A stretch of DNA of 60,272 nucleotides from Microcaldota archaeon (lineage in GTDB: Archaea; Micrarchaeota; Micrarchaeia; Micrarchaeales; CABMGC01), in the NCBI GenBank assembly GCA_028867435.1, contig JAGWGI010000005.1, forward strand, positions 1 through 60,272. Reading direction: 5' to 3'. Shown in pieces: positions 42,859 through 50,015 of the stretch. Numbering within the stretch: the first letter of the stretch is position 1; each line of letters opens with the position of its first letter. The notes beneath the pieces were generated by a model that saw only the letters and a list, made by a program, of their open reading frames with translations, ran no database searches and had not been told where the DNA came from. A program made the position numbers and the translations under genes.

Positions 42859-42972
42859 TTGGGAAGTATTCCTAGGAAATGGAAGAAGAAAGGCAGGATG
42901 CGCTGGAAATGGGTAAAGAAAAGGAGGAAAAGGATCAAGAGGGCGCAGAAGAGAAGGGTAGGAGAACTCTGA
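42859..42972 (+). CDS. rpl41e: 50S ribosomal protein eL41
   Basis: This protein has 37 residues: [14 protein letters not shown] then [19 protein letters not shown] and VGEL. The [13 protein letters not shown] pattern is that of eL41, the smallest ribosomal protein, a single basic helix at the subunit interface. TTG at 42859 is chosen because AGGTG lies 6 nt before it (42848-42852); an internal ATG at 42898 would give 24 residues, the length in many species. The stop abuts the convergent Bud32 stop. A 60-codon ORF in another frame here is a shadow. Confidence 0.85.
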   Translation: MGSIPRKWKKKGRMRWKWVKKRRKRIKRAQKRRVGEL

Positions 42973-43572
42973 TTACGCAACAGAGCGTACCTTGTATCTG
43001 CCTCGCTCTTCTATACCGTCCAATTTTGCGAGTATCCCTCTCGCATTCTTTGAATGCCTAGCGTAGCTTCTAGCAAAGGCAGCATAGCATCTAGGGTCAA
43101 CTGAGCGTTTCATTAGCAGCAGGTCTATTGCCTTTTCCTCAACGCCTTTTGTGATCTCCGAGAGCCCGAAGTCTATTATGAAGAACCTTTTCCCAACCTT
43201 CATTATATTTGCAGGCGTGAAATCTCCGTGGGCTATCCCACTCTCGTGCAGTATTGCAAGCTCCCTTCCAACCTCCCCGAACTGGCCCGGCCTCTGATCA
43301 ATGTCGCGGAGCAGTTTTCCTTCAAGTCTCTCCATGTATACGCAAAATCTTCCAATCGCCAAAAGCCTGGGAACATTTAGTTCCAGCCTTCCAGCCTCGT
43401 AGAGCACGTGCGCCTCGTTTCTTGTCCTGCTCTCCCTTAGAGCAATGTCTATCGGCTCTATCCTGTAGCTCTTCTTCACCCTCTCCTTTATGATCGCATC
43501 AAAACCAAGGAGCCTTGCCGAATATACCTTGGCTTCAGCGCCCTCCCTAATAAACTTGTATCTTCCAGCTAT
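42973..43572 (-). CDS. bud32: Bud32 atypical kinase of the KEOPS complex, no canonical start codon
   Basis: About 199 residues if read from 43572. The frame contains AGRYKFIREGAEAKVYSARL, FDAIIKERVKKSYRI (catalytic Lys), then HGDFTPANIM and IIDFGLSE. Bud32 is the ATPase/kinase partner of Kae1 in tRNA t6A synthesis. No ATG, GTG or TTG exists in this frame between the previous stop and the glycine loop; the GTG before KKSYRI would delete the ATP-binding part. Possible starts are ATA 43572, overlapping the Kae1 stop, or a frameshift from Kae1 (a Kae1-Bud32 fusion is known in other archaea). Confidence 0.88.
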   Translation of the reverse strand: MAGRYKFIREGAEAKVYSARLLGFDAIIKERVKKSYRIEPIDIALRESRTRNEAHVLYEAGRLELNVPRLLAIGRFCVYMERLEGKLLRDIDQRPGQFGEVGRELAILHESGIAHGDFTPANIMKVGKRFFIIDFGLSEITKGVEEKAIDLLLMKRSVDPRCYAAFARSYARHSKNARGILAKLDGIEERGRYKVRSVA

Positions 43573-44540
43573 GCAATCACCGCATCTTCTATCCTGTATC
43601 TTTGTTCAATCCCGCATTCACTAAGTTTGCTCTCCATTCCCCTCTTTAGCATCTTCTCGGCCACAAACGCGATCATCGCACCGTTGTCTGCGTTGAACTG
43701 GTCAGGCGCATAGCCGAACCTCACTTTGTGCTCCTTTGCGAGCAAGCCGAGCATCTGCCTTAGCCTATTGCTCTGCGCGACCCCGCCGCACACACACAGC
43801 TCTCTGCTTCTCGTTAGAAGCATGGCGCGCTCGGTTGCCTCACAGAGCATCGAAAACGCAGTTTCTTGAACAGAGAAACATAAATCCTCGACACTTTCTC
43901 TCTCCTTCATCTTGGCGGCGCTTGTGGCAATTCCAGTGAATGAGAAGTCCATTCCCTTCACCTTGTACGGCAGCTTCACGTACCTTCCACCCTCTGCAAG
44001 CCTGGCAACAGTCGAGCCCCAGGCAGGGTTGAGGCCAATCTCCCGGGCAAAGCTGTCTAGCATGTTCCCAACCCCGATGTCAAAAGTTTCGCCAAGTACC
44101 GAGTAATGCAGAAACTTTTCGTTCTTCTTGAGTATCTGCGAATTACCCCCGCTCACATAGAGCACCAGCGGGTCTTGCATCTTTGCGAACTTTTTTGTTA
44201 TCTCAACGTGCGCCATTGCATGGTTGACCTGAGCTATAGCGACCCCCAGCCTTTTTGCTATAGTCTTGGCCGTGAGTTCACCCACCTGCAGGCATGGCCC
44301 AAGTCCTGGGCCCCGGGTATATCCAACTCCCTGTATCTCGCGCATCTTAATTCCGGCGAGTTCTAGCGCGTCTGATACCACTCCAGCAGCGTTAACCGCA
44401 TGCGTCTCAGCCACTTCTGCGGGTATGAGCCCCTTGTTTTCTATCTTGAACATCGCCTTGGGATTGGCAAGAATCTTCCCATTCCTGACTATCCCTACCC
44501 CAAAAGTATGCGCGCTGCTCTCAATCCCAAGCACAAGCAT
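43569..44540 (-). CDS. kae1: Kae1, tRNA N6-threonylcarbamoyladenosine transferase
   Basis: About 323 residues. It has LVLGIESSAHTFGVGIV at the N-terminus, the metal-binding HAMAHVEI, VLYVSGGNSQIL, then GMDFSFTGIATSAAKM and CVCGGVAQSNRLRQML, and DNGAMIAFVAE. Transfers threonylcarbamoyl to A37 of ANN-decoding tRNAs. ATG 44540 follows a TATA (TTTTTAAG, minus strand, about 44566-44573); the longer frame upstream is not family-like. Its TAG overlaps the presumed Bud32 start. Confidence 0.96.
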   Translation of the reverse strand: MLVLGIESSAHTFGVGIVRNGKILANPKAMFKIENKGLIPAEVAETHAVNAAGVVSDALELAGIKMREIQGVGYTRGPGLGPCLQVGELTAKTIAKRLGVAIAQVNHAMAHVEITKKFAKMQDPLVLYVSGGNSQILKKNEKFLHYSVLGETFDIGVGNMLDSFAREIGLNPAWGSTVARLAEGGRYVKLPYKVKGMDFSFTGIATSAAKMKERESVEDLCFSVQETAFSMLCEATERAMLLTRSRELCVCGGVAQSNRLRQMLGLLAKEHKVRFGYAPDQFNADNGAMIAFVAEKMLKRGMESKLSECGIEQRYRIEDAVIA

Positions 44541-44635
44541 CCAATCATATGCTATTCTCTGGGCAAACTTAAAAAGACAAAACCATGGCCAATGTTTATA
44601 AAACAGGCAAGAGCATCCCCCCTGATTGGGATTGT

Positions 44636-45370
44636 ATGAGGAACAAGAACTTTGCCAGAAATATGGTTGAATCCGCAAAGGAGAGCAAGTCAAGGCTTAT
44701 TTTTGCCGCAGACGTTGACAACGCAGCTGATGCGAAAGCAATACTAAAAAATCACGGCCCTAATTTGGCAGCAGTTAAACTGCACGATGCATACATAAGC
44801 GGATGGAACATGAGCCCATCAGAAGCCGTTTCCATGATCAAGGACACGAAAGATATTAACCCAAAGATTCAGGTAATAATAGATGCCAAGCTTGCCGACA
44901 TAGACAAATCAAATGCGAAGAAGGCCGAATACTACTTCAGCCAGGGCTTTGATGCAATAATCAGCCACGGATTCCAGGGCGCACCTGCGGTGAAAGCTGC
45001 GGTTGACGTGGCCGACAAGTCTGGCAAGGGCGTACTGTTGCTCATGTCAATGACCACGCCTGAAAATCTTTTCACGCTCGAGATAACTGCGGCCTTGTCA
45101 TACATGGCAAAGAGCCTTGATGTGGACGGCGTAGTCTCCCCAGGAAACAAGCCAGATATCACAAGCCTAGTGCGCGAAGATCTAGGCAAAAATACCCTCA
45201 TATTCTCTCCGGGAATAGGGGTTCAGGGCGGAGGGGTAGAATCAGCAGTCAAGGCTGGAACAGACTTTGCGATAATAGGCAGAAGCATCTTTGATAGCCA
45301 GTCTCCGTCGCAGGCGATAAGCGACTTCAACATGCGCCTCAACCAGGCGCTAAGAGACAGGGATTCATGA
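44636..45370 (+). CDS. pyrF: Orotidine 5'-phosphate decarboxylase
   Basis: About 244 residues. The catalytic DxKxxD motif is in VIIDAKLADIDKSNAKKAEY; phosphate-binding loops are VVSPGNKPDI and IFSPGIGVQGGG, followed by FAIIGRSIF. Converts OMP to UMP. ATG 44636 behind TTTATAAAA (44595-44603). Overlaps pyrE by four bases (ATGA), so the last two steps of UMP synthesis are coupled. Confidence 0.93.
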   Translation: MRNKNFARNMVESAKESKSRLIFAADVDNAADAKAILKNHGPNLAAVKLHDAYISGWNMSPSEAVSMIKDTKDINPKIQVIIDAKLADIDKSNAKKAEYYFSQGFDAIISHGFQGAPAVKAAVDVADKSGKGVLLLMSMTTPENLFTLEITAALSYMAKSLDVDGVVSPGNKPDITSLVREDLGKNTLIFSPGIGVQGGGVESAVKAGTDFAIIGRSIFDSQSPSQAISDFNMRLNQALRDRDS

Positions 45371-46179
45371 GTGATCTGATGAGCAACACGCAGAAAAGCC
45401 TAGACAAACTCGGAAAGGAGATAGTCGAGATGCTCTACGAAAAGAAGATGATAATGACATGGTACAGGGACAAGCCTGAAGGGTGGAAACTTGCCAACGG
45501 AATGTACAGCCCATACTACATAAACATGAGGGTGGTTCCAAGCTTCCCAGAGCTATACTACAAGGTTCAGGATGCGATGTGCGAACTTGTCGTAAATGCA
45601 GGCTACAGGCCTAAAGAGAGATCTCCGCAAGACAAGCTTCTCGGTCTTGCCATGGCAGGGATCTCGCTCTCTAATGCAATAACACTGGGCACACGCATTC
45701 CATCATTATATACCAGAAAGCTTTCAGACGAGATAAAAACAAAGGAAGATCTAAACCGCCATCTCGAAGCCGTGTGGAGCGGCATAAGCTCTCACGGGCA
45801 GCACAAGCTTATCGAGGGCGAACTCACAGATGGCGACAGGATCGGTATAGTCGACGATCTGGTTACCAGCTTCACAAGTAAGGAACTTGGAATAAGGCAA
45901 CTGCAAATCGAGGCCCAGAACAGGAACGTCAAAGTGATTGTAGAAGACATCTTCGTTCTGCTCAACAGGGAGCAGGGTGCGGATGCGATTGCCGCAAAAC
46001 TGGGTTATACGATACACTCAGTGATCCCATTTATCTCAAAAGGGCTCGAGTGGCTCAAGGGCCCGCTGGAGCAGAACGAGTACAACACAATAATCGACTA
46101 CGTCAGGCATCCTGATTCATTCCAAAGCGAGCTAATGCAGCAGAGCCTCGTGGCAGTCGCAAAGAACAGAAGGCAGTGA
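45367..46179 (+). CDS. pyrE: Orotate phosphoribosyltransferase-like protein
   Basis: This protein has 270 residues. The orotate-type N-terminal motif is LANGMYSPYYINMR, and the PRPP loop is DRIGIVDDLVTSF. The C-terminus is longer than in most PyrE proteins (about 210 residues) and carries extra helices (WLKGPLEQNEYNTIIDYVRH). Translationally coupled to pyrF, which fixes its role. An atypical PyrE subtype; other phosphoribosyltransferase activity is less likely. Confidence 0.87.
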   Translation: MSDLMSNTQKSLDKLGKEIVEMLYEKKMIMTWYRDKPEGWKLANGMYSPYYINMRVVPSFPELYYKVQDAMCELVVNAGYRPKERSPQDKLLGLAMAGISLSNAITLGTRIPSLYTRKLSDEIKTKEDLNRHLEAVWSGISSHGQHKLIEGELTDGDRIGIVDDLVTSFTSKELGIRQLQIEAQNRNVKVIVEDIFVLLNREQGADAIAAKLGYTIHSVIPFISKGLEWLKGPLEQNEYNTIIDYVRHPDSFQSELMQQSLVAVAKNRRQ

Positions 46180-46183
46180 GCAA

Positions 46184-46837
46184 ATGGTCAAAATAGGAGA
46201 AAAGGTTCCCGATCTGAAGGTCTCTGAATGGGTAGGCACTCCTACAAAAATCAGCGAGCAGAAAGGCAAGGCGGTGCTGGTTGCAGTCTTCCAGGTGAAC
46301 TGCCCTCTGGCTGTCGCGCACCTGATCCCAGGGGCAATAGTAGCTTACAACAAATTCTCAAGGAACAATCTTACAGTTCTCGGGCTAGCCACCTCATTTG
46401 AGGATTTCGACAAGAACACTCCCAAGAACCTAAGGCGCCTGATCGAAAAAGGGGAGACGATAGGGGACACGTATAGCTACATGTCCACACACGATATGCT
46501 ATCAAACGGTTTATTCAAGCAGAAGATAGAGTTTCCGGTCGCAATAGACAGCGTCATAAAACCAATAGAGCTTACCAACAAGATGATAATAGATGCAATC
46601 AACAGCTGCGGCCTGAGGGAAAACTATACCGAATCAGACATTGCTAACGATAAGCAGATATTTGATGCGGTGAAGAGTCTGCTTCAGGACAAGGGCTATC
46701 CAGAGTCGTTCTACGGGATTGGATTCCAGGGCACGCCCTCATACATGCTACTTGACAAGCAGGGCTTTTTGCGCTACAAAGAGTTCTCTTCGGGCGAGGA
46801 CATAGATGAAAAAATAAAGGAGCTGCTAAAAGAATAA
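46184..46837 (+). CDS. Thioredoxin-fold redoxin, single conserved Cys
   Basis: This protein has 217 residues. AhpC/TlpA-like start (VKIGEKVPDLKVSEWVG), strand-helix with FQVNCPLAVAHLIPGA, and the cis-Pro region FQGTPSYMLLDKQGFLRY. The active site has only one Cys (NCPLA), unlike its downstream paralogue. An insertion of about 70 residues separates the two halves. No signal peptide, so cytosolic. Follows pyrE by 4 bases. Confidence 0.8.
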   Translation: MVKIGEKVPDLKVSEWVGTPTKISEQKGKAVLVAVFQVNCPLAVAHLIPGAIVAYNKFSRNNLTVLGLATSFEDFDKNTPKNLRRLIEKGETIGDTYSYMSTHDMLSNGLFKQKIEFPVAIDSVIKPIELTNKMIIDAINSCGLRENYTESDIANDKQIFDAVKSLLQDKGYPESFYGIGFQGTPSYMLLDKQGFLRYKEFSSGEDIDEKIKELLKE

Positions 46838-46847
46838 AAGTGATACA

Positions 46848-47525
46848 ATGGCCATCAAAATGCAAAAACTCAAAATCGGGGACAAGGTTCCTGAACTAAC
46901 GCTGGAATGGGTCAAGGGAGGTCCAATCAAGCTGAGCGAGCAGATAGGAAAGGTAGTAGTAATCGAAGTTATCCAGGTCAACTGCGCCGGATGTTTCTCC
47001 CACGGGCTTCCAACTGCGATAGGACTTTCAAGAAAGTTCCCAAAAGATCAGGTGGTTGTATTCGGTGTAGGCACAGCATTTGAGGACTTCAGAGTTAATA
47101 CGCTTGAGAACCTCAAGCTGCTAATGTCACAGAACAAGGTCGTTGGAGCTCCAAAAGAGGCCCTTGGACAGCTTCTTCTTCCCGGAGACATGCTGCCATA
47201 TAAAATTGAAATCCCGATGGCAATGGATTACGTTGAGAAAAGGGAGATAACAGAGGCCCTTATAGAAAAGAACCTTAAAGCCAATGATCTCTATGAGATC
47301 TGCAGCCCTGCAGGGAAGATACTGATGAAAAGGCGCATCATAGAGGCGTTAGAAGAAAACCGCTATATCGCAAAACTCTTCACCGAGTTCCAGCTCGAGG
47401 GCACTCCTTCTACTATAGTGATAGATAAGAAGGGAATACTAAGAGATGTGCGCATACGGGACGAGGAGGAACTAGACGGGATCATAGCAAAGCTCCTAAA
47501 GGAGGATGTATCTAGCAGATATTGA
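46848..47525 (+). CDS. Thioredoxin-fold redoxin with CxxC
   Basis: This protein has 225 residues. A paralogue of the gene before it: LKIGDKVPELTLEWVKGG, VIQVNCAGCFSHGLPTAI with a CAGC redox motif, and LEGTPSTIVIDKKGILRDV. The same 70-residue insertion is present. The two probably work as a pair, the CxxC protein reducing or protecting a partner (inference). Cytosolic. Ten bases after the first redoxin. Confidence 0.82.
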   Translation: MAIKMQKLKIGDKVPELTLEWVKGGPIKLSEQIGKVVVIEVIQVNCAGCFSHGLPTAIGLSRKFPKDQVVVFGVGTAFEDFRVNTLENLKLLMSQNKVVGAPKEALGQLLLPGDMLPYKIEIPMAMDYVEKREITEALIEKNLKANDLYEICSPAGKILMKRRIIEALEENRYIAKLFTEFQLEGTPSTIVIDKKGILRDVRIRDEEELDGIIAKLLKEDVSSRY

Positions 47526-47663
47526 TATGGGGAATTCCCAGATCCTGGCAGGCTTGCAACAAAGCTCCAAAATAGGTATCACACGCGGCCAGCGTTAGCT
47601 TTAAATAAGTGTTATAACATACTTATTACAGGCTTTAAACAGCCTCTTCCTTGATTGATTTTC
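47526..47663 (+). promoter_or_regulatory. Promoter region of the rpoD ribosomal cluster
   Basis: CTTTAAAC at 47634-47641 lies about 25 bases before the rpoD ATG and is flanked by the small inverted repeat AGGCT/AGCCT. A second TATA-like GCTTTAAATAA lies at about 47599-47609, followed by AATAAGT...ACTTATT around a GTTATAAC palindrome (about 47604-47627). GGGAATTCCC at 47531-47540 is a 10-bp palindrome. Nothing coding is seen. Confidence 0.5.
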
Positions 47664-48233
47664 ATGAAGGTTAATTTTATTGAGAATACCCCATCTGCCG
47701 TGCGTTTTAGGATAAGCGGCGTAGGAAACACATTCGTCAACTCTCTGAGGAGAGTCATGACGAATAGCGTGCCCACGTTTGCGATAGACAGCATCACCTT
47801 CTACGAGAACACTTCCTCTATGTTCGATGAATACATAGCGCACAGGATTGGGCTGGTACCTATAGCGACTCCAGAGGGCTACGACGAGAAGGACGAGATA
47901 GTATTCCATCTCGACGCCGAGGGGCCAAAGACGGTCTACTCCAAGGAGCTTGAAGGCACTGACAAGAAGGTGAAAATAGCAAACGAGAACATACCGCTCA
48001 TTAAGCTCGCAGAGGGACAGCGGCTAAAGGTGGACGGAAAGGCGATACTTAGCACCGGAATGAAGAGCAGCAAGTTCCAGCCTGGGCTTATTTCATTCAC
48101 GGCAAATGATGACAACACTGAGTTTGAATTTTATATTGAGACCTTCGGGCAGATGACCGCAAAGGAAATCTTAAATAGGGCATTAGACATAATAGATAAG
48201 GGCCTAAAAGCCACGCACAAGGAGCTGAAGTGA
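47664..48233 (+). CDS. rpo3: RNA polymerase subunit Rpo3 (RpoD)
   Basis: This protein has 189 residues. It has the alpha-like dimerisation domain VGNTFVNSLRRVMTNSVPT and AIDSITFYENTSSMFDEYIA with HRIGLVPI, ending AKEILNRALDIIDKGL. At 189 residues it is much shorter than Rpo3 proteins of about 260 residues and has no cysteine cluster, so the ferredoxin-like insert domain is missing. ATG 47664 is behind a TATA at 47634-47641. First gene of the rpoD - tRNA-Leu - eL18 - uL13 - uS9 - rpoN cluster. Confidence 0.95.
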   Translation: MKVNFIENTPSAVRFRISGVGNTFVNSLRRVMTNSVPTFAIDSITFYENTSSMFDEYIAHRIGLVPIATPEGYDEKDEIVFHLDAEGPKTVYSKELEGTDKKVKIANENIPLIKLAEGQRLKVDGKAILSTGMKSSKFQPGLISFTANDDNTEFEFYIETFGQMTAKEILNRALDIIDKGLKATHKELK

Positions 48234-48239
48234 CTTGAT

Positions 48240-48326
48240 GCAGGGGTGGCAGAGCCTGGTCAAATGCGCTAGCTTGAGGGGTTAGTAGCTTTAGTGCTTG
48301 CTAGGGTTCAAATCCCTACCCCTGCA
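48240..48326 (+). tRNA. tRNA-Leu(GAG)
   Basis: Acceptor GCAGGGG/CCCCTGC, D arm GCA/TGC, anticodon arm CTAGC TTGAGGG GTTAG (anticodon GAG), long variable arm with AGC/GCT stem, T arm TAGGG TTCAAAT CCCTA, discriminator A (Leu identity), CCA not encoded. No intron. It lies 6 bases after rpoD and 16 bases before eL18, a place where several euryarchaea also carry tRNA-Leu. Confidence 0.96.
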
Positions 48327-48342
48327 TAATGGTGCAAACAAC

Positions 48343-48693
48343 ATGCAAAGAATAGTCGAAAAGGATGCGATAAACTCTTGGACCGAGACAATAGCCACTG
48401 TCAAGTTAGATTCCAAGCACGCGCGCCTGTGGAAGGAGGCTGGCAGGATGGCCACAAAGCCAAGGCGGGATAGGGTTGCGGTCAATCTCAACAAGCTCGA
48501 TAAGGCTGCCAAGGATGGCGAGTTTTTGGTGGTGCCGGGAAAGGTGCTCAGTTTTGGCAAGGTAAGCCACAAGTTCAAGATTGCAGCAGTCGAGTATTCG
48601 CAGAGCGCTGAGGAGAAGCTCAAAAAAGGTGGATGCGAGATCGTTGCTACAAATGAAATGCTAAAGAAGGAGAATCCGAGGCTCATAGTCTAG
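48343..48693 (+). CDS. rpl18e: 50S ribosomal protein eL18
   Basis: About 116 residues. RLWKEAGRMATKPRRDRVAV then VNLNKLDKAAKDGEFLVVPG, and the family motif KVLSFGKVSHKFKIAAVEYS. ATG 48343 has GGTG 9 nt upstream, right behind tRNA-Leu; the longer frame would run into the tRNA. Confidence 0.95.
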   Translation: MQRIVEKDAINSWTETIATVKLDSKHARLWKEAGRMATKPRRDRVAVNLNKLDKAAKDGEFLVVPGKVLSFGKVSHKFKIAAVEYSQSAEEKLKKGGCEIVATNEMLKKENPRLIV

Positions 48694-48701
48694 GTGTTCA
48701 T

Positions 48702-49139
48702 ATGGTTGATGATTACAAAGTTGTAGACGGGAAGAACAAGGTCGTCGGCAGGCTTGCGAGCCAGGTGGCAAAGATGCTGCTTAGCGGTGACAAGGTCGCA
48801 GTTATCAACGCCGAATACCTGTTCATGTCAGGGCATCAGCGCAACATCATTGAGGACTACAAGGCGAAGCTTGATCTCCAGGACAAGGCCAACCCTGAAC
48901 ACTCCCCATATCACTCAAGAAGGGCGGATCTGTTCGTAAAGAGAATCATAAGGGGGATGCTTCCTTTCAAGAAGCCAAAGGGCAAAGCGGCATTCAAGAT
49001 GCTGCGCGTCTACCAGGGCGTTCCTGAGGAGCTAAAGTCCGCAAAGCCGATCGAGGTAAAGACAAAAAGCAAGAACCAAATATTCGAAAGCACGATATAT
49101 GTAAAGGACCTGGTGAAGAAGCTGGGATACAACAAGTGA
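48702..49139 (+). CDS. rpl13: 50S ribosomal protein uL13
   Basis: This protein has 145 residues. NKVVGRLASQVAKMLLSGDK at the N-terminus, then SPYHSRRADLFVKRIIRGML and PFKKPKGKAAFKMLRVYQGV, as in archaeal L13. Sits 8 bases after eL18; its stop overlaps the ribosome-binding site of uS9. Confidence 0.96.
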   Translation: MVDDYKVVDGKNKVVGRLASQVAKMLLSGDKVAVINAEYLFMSGHQRNIIEDYKAKLDLQDKANPEHSPYHSRRADLFVKRIIRGMLPFKKPKGKAAFKMLRVYQGVPEELKSAKPIEVKTKSKNQIFESTIYVKDLVKKLGYNK

Positions 49140-49144
49140 TATTT

Positions 49145-49663
49145 ATGGCAGACACAACTAGCGTGGAAAACCTCAACAAGGAGATAAGCGCGATAATACC
49201 TGTGAAGGAGGAGAAGAAGGCCCCTGCAAAGCCAAGGAAGAGGGTTGCTCCAAAGCAGAAGGTGTTCATGGTAAAATCAAGGAGGAAGATGGCGATTGCG
49301 CGCGCAAGGCTCACCAAGGGGAACGGAAGGATCACGATAAACAATGTAAACATAAACCTCTTCAAGCCAAAGGAGGTTCGCGAACTCATACTCGAGCCAG
49401 TCAATTTCTCCTCATCAACAAGGGACATAGCAAACAGCTCAGACATAAAGGTCAATGTATATGGTGGAGGGAGGAGCGGACAGGCGCAGGCGAGCAGGAC
49501 AGCAATAGCAAAGGCGATAGCAAGCGCATCAGGCTCTGACATCATAAAGAATGCTTATCTAAAATATGACAGGACTCTGGTGGTCGACGACGTAAGGCAG
49601 GTCGAGCCCAAGAAATTCCTTGGGACAAAGGCAAGGGCCAGGTTCCAGAAGTCGTATAGGTAG
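49145..49663 (+). CDS. rps9: 30S ribosomal protein uS9
   Basis: About 172 residues. The core is RRKMAIARARLTKGNGRITI, then VYGGGRSGQAQASRTAIAKA and the C-terminal KKFLGTKARARFQKSYR that reaches the P site. A 35-residue Lys/Pro/Ala-rich N-terminal extension is unusual. ATG 49145 with GTGAT at 49136-49140, inside the uL13 end. Confidence 0.96.
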   Translation: MADTTSVENLNKEISAIIPVKEEKKAPAKPRKRVAPKQKVFMVKSRRKMAIARARLTKGNGRITINNVNINLFKPKEVRELILEPVNFSSSTRDIANSSDIKVNVYGGGRSGQAQASRTAIAKAIASASGSDIIKNAYLKYDRTLVVDDVRQVEPKKFLGTKARARFQKSYR

Positions 49664-49675
49664 GGTGGTTTTGCT

Positions 49676-49876
49676 ATGATGATTCCAGTAAGATGTTTCT
49701 CCTGCGGGCAGGTAATTGCCGACAAGTGGGAGGAGTACGACAAGAGGGTCAACAAGGAACACGAGAATTCAGGAAAAGTTCTCGACGACCTTAAGATCAA
49801 GAGGTACTGCTGCAGAAGGATGCTGATCAGCAACATCGATTTGATAGACGATGTGATAAGCTACGGCAGGAAGTAA
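49676..49876 (+). CDS. rpo10: RNA polymerase subunit Rpo10 (RpoN)
   Basis: This protein has 66 residues. The zinc-bundle motif is complete: [18 protein letters not shown] and [16 protein letters not shown] (CxxC...CC). A structural subunit that holds Rpo3/Rpo11 on the polymerase. Rpo6 (rpoK), often next to it, is not in this window. Confidence 0.96.
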   Translation: MMIPVRCFSCGQVIADKWEEYDKRVNKEHENSGKVLDDLKIKRYCCRRMLISNIDLIDDVISYGRK

Positions 49877-49912
49877 GTATTAAATTTGTTCAATGATATG
49901 ATAGAATATTTT

Positions 49913-49999
49913 GGGGTCGTCTGCTAGCTTGGTTAGGCTCTGTGCTTAGGGAGCATAAGACCCGAGTTCAAAATTCAAATGAAAATCTCGGCGACCCCA
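49913..49999 (+). tRNA. tRNA-Pro with T-loop intron, anticodon read as AGG
   Basis: Acceptor GGGGTCG/CGACCCC, a weak D stem (three pairs), anticodon arm TGTGC TTAGGGA GCATA, short variable region, T stem CCGAG/CTCGG, discriminator A, no encoded CCA. The anticodon loop gives AGG (Pro, CCU) with G37 as in other tRNA-Pro; A at position 34 is very unusual in archaea. The T loop is 20 nt; removing 13 nt (49973-49985) leaves TTCAAAT. The place between rpoN and uS2 also fits the tRNA-Pro seen there in some archaea (from memory). Confidence 0.82.
49973..49985 (+). other. tRNA-Pro intron in the T loop, position 59/60 (13 nt)
   Basis: The intron ATTCAAATGAAAA interrupts TTCAAA^T. The T stem is the outer helix, TTCA/TGAA the four-pair central helix, AA^A and AA^T the two bulges; a six-base loop closes it, so there is no inner helix. 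Same position and same central helix as intron 2 of tRNA-Ser. Confidence 0.85.
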
Positions 50000-50015
50000 A
50001 ATTTATGGTGCAAAC

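Noticed and set aside
42879-43061. 60-codon Glu/Lys-rich ORF
   Set aside because: It is an out-of-frame shadow of eL41 and runs over the end of bud32.
49913-49999. Reading the tRNA as Leu(UAG)
   Set aside because: This would need the loop CTTAGGG, but the shifted stem does not pair, and the long variable arm of tRNA-Leu is missing; Pro fits better.
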